Part shown: piece after piece, positions 25,401-34,400 of the stretch
How positions within the stretch are numbered: position 1 is the stretch's first letter
Layout of the letters: each line of letters begins with the position of its first letter
From: Cryptomeria japonica
Taxonomy: Eukaryota; Streptophyta; Pinopsida; Cupressales; Cupressaceae
Direction of reading: 5' to 3'
Assembly: GCF_030272615.1 (NCBI RefSeq)
Contig: NC_081412.1
Location: 481,628,872 to 481,683,157 of the forward strand
DNA: 54,286 nucleotides
Made by a program: the position numbers and the translations under genes
The notes under the pieces: generated by a model
The model's input: only the letters and a program-made list of their open reading frames with translations
Told to the model about the DNA's origin: nothing
Databases searched by the model: none

Positions 25401-28400
25401 AATGCCCATCATAAGAAAACATCAGATAGCCTATAAAATGTTCAAAGCTCTTGAAAGCACATTTGAGATATCAAATGCAAGTCGAATTCTAGCATTAAAA
25501 CGAGAAATAAATCACATCACCATGAACAAAGGGGAGACAATCAATGCCTACTTTATGCGGATATCAGTTCTAAAAGATGAACTTGCAACTCTGGACAATG
25601 AGATCCAAAGCAAAGAGTTGACACTCATTGCTTTAGATGGGTTGCCTAGTGGATGGAGCACATTCGTCCAAGGCATCAGTGCAAGGTACAAATATCCCAA
25701 GTTTGAAAGATTAAGGGATGACTGTCTCCAAGAAGAATCAAGATTGAACAAGATGGGAATGAAACACAAGAATATAGATGAAGACCTACAAGTTCTAAAC
25801 ACCAACTCCACTAAGCATTACAAGAAAAGGTAGTTTAGAAAGAGAAAAGGCCGTCAAGGCAAGAATACTTCAAAGAAGGACTTATCTCACATTCAATGTT
25901 ACAGATGTGATCAGTTCGGAAATTTTGTTGCAAAATGCCCGGAAAGAACAAAGAAACATGCTACATTTGTTAAAGCAGGAAAGACTAAAGGGGAAGATGA
26001 CTCCAGGAAATACGTATTCTACTCAGCACTCACAAGTCAAGCTTCTAACAAAATCAACTCATGGGTGATTGACAGTGGTTCATCCAGGCACATCACTAGG
26101 TTTAAAGAAGTACTTGATTCCATGACAGAGGAGAGTGATGAGGACGTAATCATCAGAGATGACTCCACACATCCAGTCAGAGGAGTAGGAACCTGCACCA
26201 TCAAATTGAAGACAGGCATAACCCTGCTGCTTGAAGGAGTACTATATGTCCCTGGCATCAAAAGAAATCTAGTCTCTATATCGGCACTAGAAGATAACGG
26301 ATACAGAGTGACATTCATGGACAACAAAGTATTGGCTTGGCCAAAGAACTCCTCCATCAAGAAGGCAATGACCATTGGACAAAGACGGGGCTATTTGTAT
26401 GAACTGTGCACGGAACCTAATCTAGCCCTAATCCATGAAGCCACTAATGCAAATGAAGTTTGGCATAGAAGATTAGGTCATCTAAATTTTAGGGCTTTAT
26501 CTTCAATGGGAAACCTTGTCACAGGTCTACCCAAGTTAAAGCAAGATCATTCAGGGGCATGCAAAGGATGTGCCCTAGGTAAGAATACCAAAGGTGCATT
26601 CCAAAATAGTACTAGGAAAACTAGCAAAATTCTAGAATTAGTTCATTTTGATGTATGTGGACCTATGTCCATATCCTCTCTAGGGGGATTCTTGTATTAT
26701 GTAATATTTGTTGATGACTACTCTAGGAAGACTTGGATCTACTTTCTGAAAAGTAAAGAATCAGAAGAGATCCTCTCTAGATTTAAAGAATTTAAATCAC
26801 TAACTGAAAACCACTCAGGAAACAAAGTTAAAACACTAAGAACCGACAATGGAGGAGAATACACATCAGATTCATTTAAAGAATTTTGTAGAGATGATGG
26901 GATTAAGAGGGAGCTTACTATACCTTATAACCCTCAACAAAATGGGGTAGCGGAAAGGAAAAATAGGACCATAGTTGAAGCTGCCAAGGCCATGATCCTA
27001 TATCAAAACCTTAACACAAATCTTTGGGCTGAAGCATCCAGCACCGCTGTATATATATAGAACAAGTGCCCTCACTCCCATCTTGAGGACAAAACTCCTA
27101 AAGAAGTATTCACTAAGATTAAGCCTGATATTAGCCACCTTAAGATATTTGGATGTCCTGTCTATATCCATATACCTAAAAGAAAGAGACTAAAACTAGA
27201 GCCTTCTGGAAAAAGAGGAATACTTGTAGGATATAGTGAAACCTCCAAAGCCTACAGAATCTATGTACCTGGTCAAAGAAATATTGAACTAAGTAGGGAT
27301 GTAATATTTGAAGAGGATCTAGCTTTCAAAAGAGCTCAGAACTTCATAGAACCTGAAATCTATGTACCTACCTCTAACTTAGATGAAAATCCTGCTCCTG
27401 AGTTTCAGAGGGAGAACCTAGATGAAACTGAAAATGAAAATGAAAACTCACCTAGAAATCTCAAGAAAAGACCACTATGGGCCACCAAAACAGTAGAAGA
27501 AGCTCAAAGGTTTGTTGCTCCTTCTGGAACCTTCAGAGAAAGCAAAAGACCTAATAAATTTACTAGCTATGTTGCTCTTATGAATGATCTATCTAAAAAC
27601 GAACCTGACAATGTGACAGATGCCCTTAAACATCAAGTATGGAAGGATGCTATGTCTGAAGAGTATCAATCCATAATTAAAAATGATGTATGGGAAATTG
27701 TTCCCAGGCCAACTAAGAAGTCTGTTGTTTCTTCTAAATGGCTTTTCAAGATCAAACATGCAACAAATGGCAGCATTGAAAAATATAAGGCAAGATTTGT
27801 AGCCAGAGAATTTTCTCAAAAGGAAGGAATAGACTATGAAGAAACATTTGCTCCTGTAGCCAAATATACCTCAGTCAGGGCTGTACTAGCCATTGTAGCA
27901 GCTAAGGGATGGAAGGTACATCAAATGGATGTAAAGATACCTTTTCTTAATGGAGAGATATCTGAAGAAGTATACCTAGAGCAACCTGAAGGGTTCTCAT
28001 GTGTGCAGACTCAAGAAAGCTCTATATGGGCTCAAACAGGCTCCCAGGGTCTAGTATGAAAGAATTGACACATATCTATCAAAACTAGGCTTCTCTAAAA
28101 ATGATGCAGATCCTAATCTCTACTACAAACAGAATAAAGGTGATATGCTAATAATAATTTTATATGTTGATGACTTATTAATCTCTGGAGAAGATCACCT
28201 TATAGCTCAATGCAAGAAAGAGCTATCCAAAGAATTTGATATGAAGGACTTAAGATTCCTTCATTATTTCCTACGGTTGGAAGTATGGCAGAATCCTGAT
28301 AACATTGTTCTAAACCAAGGCAAGTATACATTAGACATCCTGAAGAGATTTGGAATGCTCAACTGCAGACCTATGACCTCTCCAATGGAGACCAATCTTC

Positions 28401-31400
28401 ATAAACTCAAAGAAGCAGCAACAGAATCACCTTCTACTTACCCCACTCTATACAGGCAAATGATTGGGTCTCTTATGTATCTGGTAAATACAAGACCAGA
28501 TATCTGCTATGCAGTAAATGCCTTAAGTCAGTTTATGTGTGAGCCAAAGGAGATACACCTGGTAGCAGTAAAACACATTATGAGATATCTACAAGGCACC
28601 TTAAACCTTGGTCTCAAGTATAAGAAAATTGATCTTAATCTACACGGATTCTCAGATTCAAATTGGGCTGGAAGTGTGATTGATCGGAAAAGCACCTCTA
28701 GGTGTTGCTTCAGTTTGGGATCAGCCATGATATCTTGGATCAGCAAAAAACGGCTTCTGTAGCGCAAAGTTCCACCGAGGCCGAATACATTGCAGCCTCC
28801 ATGGCTGCCCGAGAAGCGGTGTGGCTTAGAAAGTTCCTTGTGGGATTGTTTGGTAATCCAATGAAACCTACAATCATCCATTGCGACAATCAAAGTTGCA
28901 TAAAACTTTCAGTGAATCCAGTATTCCATGATAGATCCAAACATATTGAGATCCCATACCATTATGTACGAGACATGGTAGACAAAAATGTGATCAAATT
29001 AGAATATGTTAGTACGGGAGATCAGACTGCAGATATTCTGACCAAACCACTTTCCAGAGTGAAGGTTGATCACTTCAGAAAAGGTTTAGGTATGATAGAA
29101 AGGTAATCTGCTTTGTAAATAAGATGTTGAAAATGTAAAACTTCTTTTGTCATGTTGAGACATTATGGGTTTTACCCCCTGTGTTCATATCTAAGAGGTG
29201 ACGATTTCTCAGATTATGTACACTTGTATGCAGACATCATAAGGTGACAATCTTATGATTCTCAAACCAGTTATCATGTTGGATCTCTAGCATGTCATGG
29301 ATGTGCCATGATGGTGTTGTGATAAAACATTTGAATAAAATGTTTGTGCACATATCACAATATGGATAAGATGAGAATTTAACCATCCTCATATGTTTAT
29401 CCTTAGTGTTGTGTGTTTAGGCAATACTAATATCACGTGTCTAGGTGATATTTTGTTATAATAAAATGATGAATCCTTTATATCACATGATTGGGTGATA
29501 CATACTTAGAGTAAAATCTTATATTTGTATCCTATGAGTATGTCCTGATGATACTTCATATCATATGTATAGATGATATATATTCTTGGATACTGACATT
29601 ATGAAAAGAAATGTGATGCAGGTTACTTTATCTATCTTCCAAAAGCTAAGAGGGAGTGTTAATGCATTAGTAGCTTCTGCAAGATAAGACTCTCCTAAAC
29701 TCTCTACTCTGTTATTAGTTTACTCATTCATGCTTTATGTTTATCAGACTATAACATTGATCATAATTATGATATTGATATTGGATAATGATGGATTAGA
29801 TTGACGATCTACTTAACTATGTTAAGCGTCAATCTAATATGCTATCGGGCTACTAACCCGATAGCATATTAATGTCAATTCATATATGAATCGGCATTAA
29901 TATGCTATCGGGGTATTAACCCGATAGCATATAATGCTAACTGTAATTGTTATTGTTTACTTTATATTGATCCATTATTATATGCTTGATACCGATTCAT
30001 TATTGGGTATGTTTTATCTGAAACAATTAACAAATACCGATTCATGATCGGATGTGTTTATAAGCGTTGTTATCATTGACAGTGATACCGATTCACCATC
30101 GGGTATGTTCATAAGCATTAAACGATTCATTATCGGGTGTAAGCACTGTTATCATTATACCGATACATTAATGTTTGTAGCACCGATTAGTTATGGATCG
30201 GTTAATGTTAGTAAGGGTCACGACCAAGTGACATCTTGGTCGGACATGTCTAAAAGACATGTTTGATCAAAGTGCCACTTGATCGTGGTCATCCTACTAC
30301 TTATACATTATTCAAACCAAAGGAGATGATATTGAAATCGATACATGTTCATCCTCCTAACCTGCAGTAAAAGAAAGATAGCAATATTAGTGTCATAGTC
30401 ATAATATCAAAATTAAAATACACCATCCTGCATATAACCTGTTCATTAAATTGGAAATTACAATACTTTTACAGGCAGCATTACTAGAGTTGAAGAACAC
30501 TTCCTTTTTATTCGAGGAAAAGGTGTGGATCCGTGCACTTTTCTAGAAGAACATACAAATGTCAAATATAAAATTGAGATCAACAAGCTTTGGGGTGTTC
30601 CTAATGACAATGCAGTTGCAATGCCTACTACTTTGCCTAGTAGGGCACAGCTTCAGTAGAGCCAACTACATGCTTCTAGTCATACATTGCAGACGAGAAG
30701 AGTGATGTCAGGACATTCATCCACTTATAGTGTTGTGGCCCAATCATGAGAGGGTAAGGGGGAACACAAGTTGCAAAGTCACCCCATAGCTAAATTGTTC
30801 AATTTGCAACTGAACGATGAGATAGATGATGCCATTGGCAAGTTCTTATTTGCCAATGGCATCCCATTTCATGTAGCTTGATCTCCTTATTATAAGGAGA
30901 TGATATCAATGGCGGCGAGGGGAGGACCATCATATGTCCCAAGAACTATTCCAAGACCAATGTTTTGATAGAGAAGATGAAGGCATGTTGGGTGGAGTCT
31001 GGATGCAGCATAGTTATGGATGGGTGGACAAACATCAACCATCGTCCACTCATCAACATCATGATTACATGTGCAAAGAGCCCATACTTTCTCGGGGTAG
31101 TTGATTGTACAGGGCATCACAAAGATGCTGATTTTCAATTTGAGATCCTCAAGGAGGTTGTTGAGGAGGTTGGGCCACAAAATGTGGTCCAGGTAGTGAT
31201 AGATGTAGCACATGTGTGCAGAGCTGTAGGGAAACTTGTTGAGGCAGCCTACAAACATATTTGGTGGACTCCATGTTGTGTGCATGCCATGAACAATGTA
31301 CTCAAGGACATGGGGAAGATTGAGTGGATTAGAGGAGTGGTCAACAAAGCAAGAGATGTGCAAAATGTTCATTTGCAACCACCACATTTCACATGCACTC

Positions 31401-34400
31401 TTCAAGAGGTTCTTGAAGGAGTTCTTGAAACCTGTTGAGACCAGATATGCATCCTATTTCATTCTCCCGAAGAGAATGATTGAGTTCCAAGAGGCACTAC
31501 AACTCATGGTTATGACAGCAAATTGGAATCAAAGGTTCGAGTCCAAGATAGAGCAGGGGAGGAGGGTGAAGGAGATAGTGAAAAGTGATTTGTTTTAGAG
31601 TGATGCAAAATACATAGTCTCCATCATTGCTCCAGTTTTTCAGGTCATCAGATATGGGGAAGGAGATGCACCTACCCTTGGAGAGGTGTATGACTGCATC
31701 AATTCCATGCTTGACCAAGTGAGGGTTGTTGTGCGAGTGAAGAACCTCACTTTAGCATTCTACAATGAGCACATTCGATCAATCATTCAACGCAGATGGG
31801 ACAAGCTCTACACTCCCTTGCAGATGGTTGCCTATGCATTGAATCCTAAGTGGTACAAGGCTAGGCCTAGTAGAGTTACACCGATTCAGGATAAAGAGGT
31901 GAAGGCAAGGTTCTTTTGGTGAATTGATAAGATGTATGATCCAAATAATGTTGGCACAATTCGCACTAAGTGGACCAAATTTGCCACTCTTAGGGTTATT
32001 CTGATGCAGCTAAGATGGATATAGGAACTATGGCACAGAAGGACCCACTTTTGTGGTGGACTTGTCATGGAAAAAAATCTTTGACTACCACTCTAGTCAG
32101 TTGTTTACTATCTCAAGTTTCTAGTTCTTCAGCTGCTAAGAGGAACAAAATCTACCAATAGCTTCATCCACTCTCTTAAGAGGAACAAACTTACCTCTAA
32201 GAGAGCAAAGAAGCTTTTGGTTGTACATACTGCTTTGCATCTCATTGACCGCAAGACACTTGTGTACAAAGAAAGTCTAATAGCACAATGAGATGTAGGG
32301 CCAGAGGAGCCATCACAAATTGATGAGGATGCTACGACTTCAAATGTAGGATCGATTTCTATTAGTTTGGCGGATCTTGACTATGAGGAATCCAGTAGTT
32401 CTAGATGAGGAGTTTGGGGATGATTACAAACCTCCCTTCACTAAATTTTGACATTTTGTACTTATTTCGATATTATGCTACTCATTGTAATCATCTTTAT
32501 AATATTTTCGTGCTACTCATTGTAATCATCTTTATGGTATTTCTCCAATTTGACAATTTCATTGTCAAATTTTATTTAGTATTCAAGTATTTTAGTAATT
32601 TGCCAAAGTTTCATTTGAAATGTAATTCTTATACATCTTTTCATAACTAGTTTTTCAAGTACTATATGCATATCAGCACCGTTCCCCCTCCACCCCCCCA
32701 CCGCCATCCCCAATCTTAGGGTCTTTGTCCCCCTGTCACGAAACTCTATGGAAAACTAATGAAATGAAATGTTTGTAATTTGCAAATATTGCTGAACTTT
32801 GAGGGAGTGAATCAACTAGCCCAAGTCAAAGGGCAATTCAGGAGAGGTTGATGTTGTTGAAGTATGAACTAGGTCCTTGTTGACCATTTGAAGAGGGAAC
32901 TCATTGTGCCACGTGTGGTCAAGAGATTGGAATCTGGATAACAAGGTGCCCGAGTCAAGGGCCTTGAATAGTGGTGGAGGAGGCCAATTGATGTCGTATA
33001 CTCCTAAAAGGAGTGTGCGCAGACTCTTAGGCAATCCACTCTCCACCAACAAATCATAGCAGCATGAAAGTTCAACAGGGTACAAACCAGAAACCTTGCT
33101 CGATCTACTAACTTATGCCAAGCTGGAGTGTATCTCAACAAACCTTCGTATGACTTGCACAGAGGTTGCAACCTTTCTAATGCCTCAGCTTTTGCTTCTA
33201 TCATGTACTTCAAATATTTGAGGCCAAAAAGAGTTGATGCCGCTATGATGAAATCTCTTCCATAAGGAGTCTTGGAACCAAGGTGTGGGAGGGTTGATTT
33301 CCCTTGTGACCTGCACAAGTTTGCCTCCTTTACACATTGGGAAGCCTAATCCAAAATAAGATGCCACAATAGATGTTGGATATAGAGGACAGCCAAAAAA
33401 GGGTTGAATGGTAGTTGAAGAAAATTGTGTAGGGTTGACTTCTACTCTACAATGTGGCTTGTATCAAGGTCTACATTTTGGTCAATACAATGCAGCCTAT
33501 GATAATGGCATGAAAAACAAATGCAAGAACTCGATTTTTTACCAATGCAAATAATTAAAGCAAAACCCTAGTGGCAAGTTGAAGCTCAAGCTATAAATAT
33601 GCCTGCAAAAAAAAGATTTCCTACCACAAGAAAACAATACGAGCATATGGAGGGTTGTTGAGGGCCAAAAAGAAAAAGTGTAAGACCTTGCAAATAGTTT
33701 GACCAAATACCTTCCAAAAAAGCTGCTTTGACCCAAAATTTTGCAATAAACCAAGAACAATATTTCGCCCAAAACTTGCAAAATGCGGGTTTTACAAAAA
33801 AATTGCCTTGAAAACAAGTGAAATTTTTACTAGTACGAATTTCCATAGAGAGTATTACCATACAATCATGCAACAAAGGACATAGGAAAAAAATTGCAAA
33901 AAGCTAAAAGTTACTGTTTTCAACAAAACGAAAGGTAATCTTTCATTTATGGGGCCTTTTAGACACAACGACTATCTGTTCGGCTCCACTACGCTTCCTT
34001 GATAGAACATGAGATTGCTTTGTCAAAAAAACAGAAGAAAATTGCAATTCAGCGCTTTGATACCACATTGAAGCAGCAAACAATGAACACAAAATTCAGA
34101 AGAATCTATCATAAGCATGTGTATGTACAACAATGAAACACAGTGACATGCTCCCGCTCACCCCCCTCCCCCCCAACCCCAATGTTTCCGGGACGGATAG
34201 GTCTCTAGGATGCGGGACAAGGGCGTGCATCCCCCCGCTGTCCCGCCACCACCACCAGGACGACCATTTCAAAGGTCCTCCACAAGGTCTGCTATAGTTT
34301 TATTATGCTGGTGACAGGATAAAATCCTTGGATCACCCCCAAAATGATTCCAAACCTACTATGAGGTCTGCTGTAGGTTTAATATGCTGGCAATGGATAA

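Larger units (their letters stand above)
24276..30473 (+). mobile_element. Complete Ty1/copia LTR retrotransposon nested in the hAT gene
   Basis: LTRs of 817 bp (24276-25092 and 29657-30473) begin TGTTAATG and end TTTTACA, with GGCAG target duplications at 24271-24275 and 30474-30478. The LTRs differ at about 12 sites. A tRNA-iMet primer binding site follows the 5' LTR and a purine tract (AAGAGGGAG) precedes the 3' LTR. The gag-pol frame between them is broken by a few stops and shifts. Removing the element and one GGCAG restores the BED-finger frame of the host hAT gene. Confidence 0.96.

Noticed and set aside
34147-34260. CAGTG followed by C-rich runs as a hAT left end
   Set aside because: No partner end, no 8-bp duplication and only vague similarity to the end at 6993.
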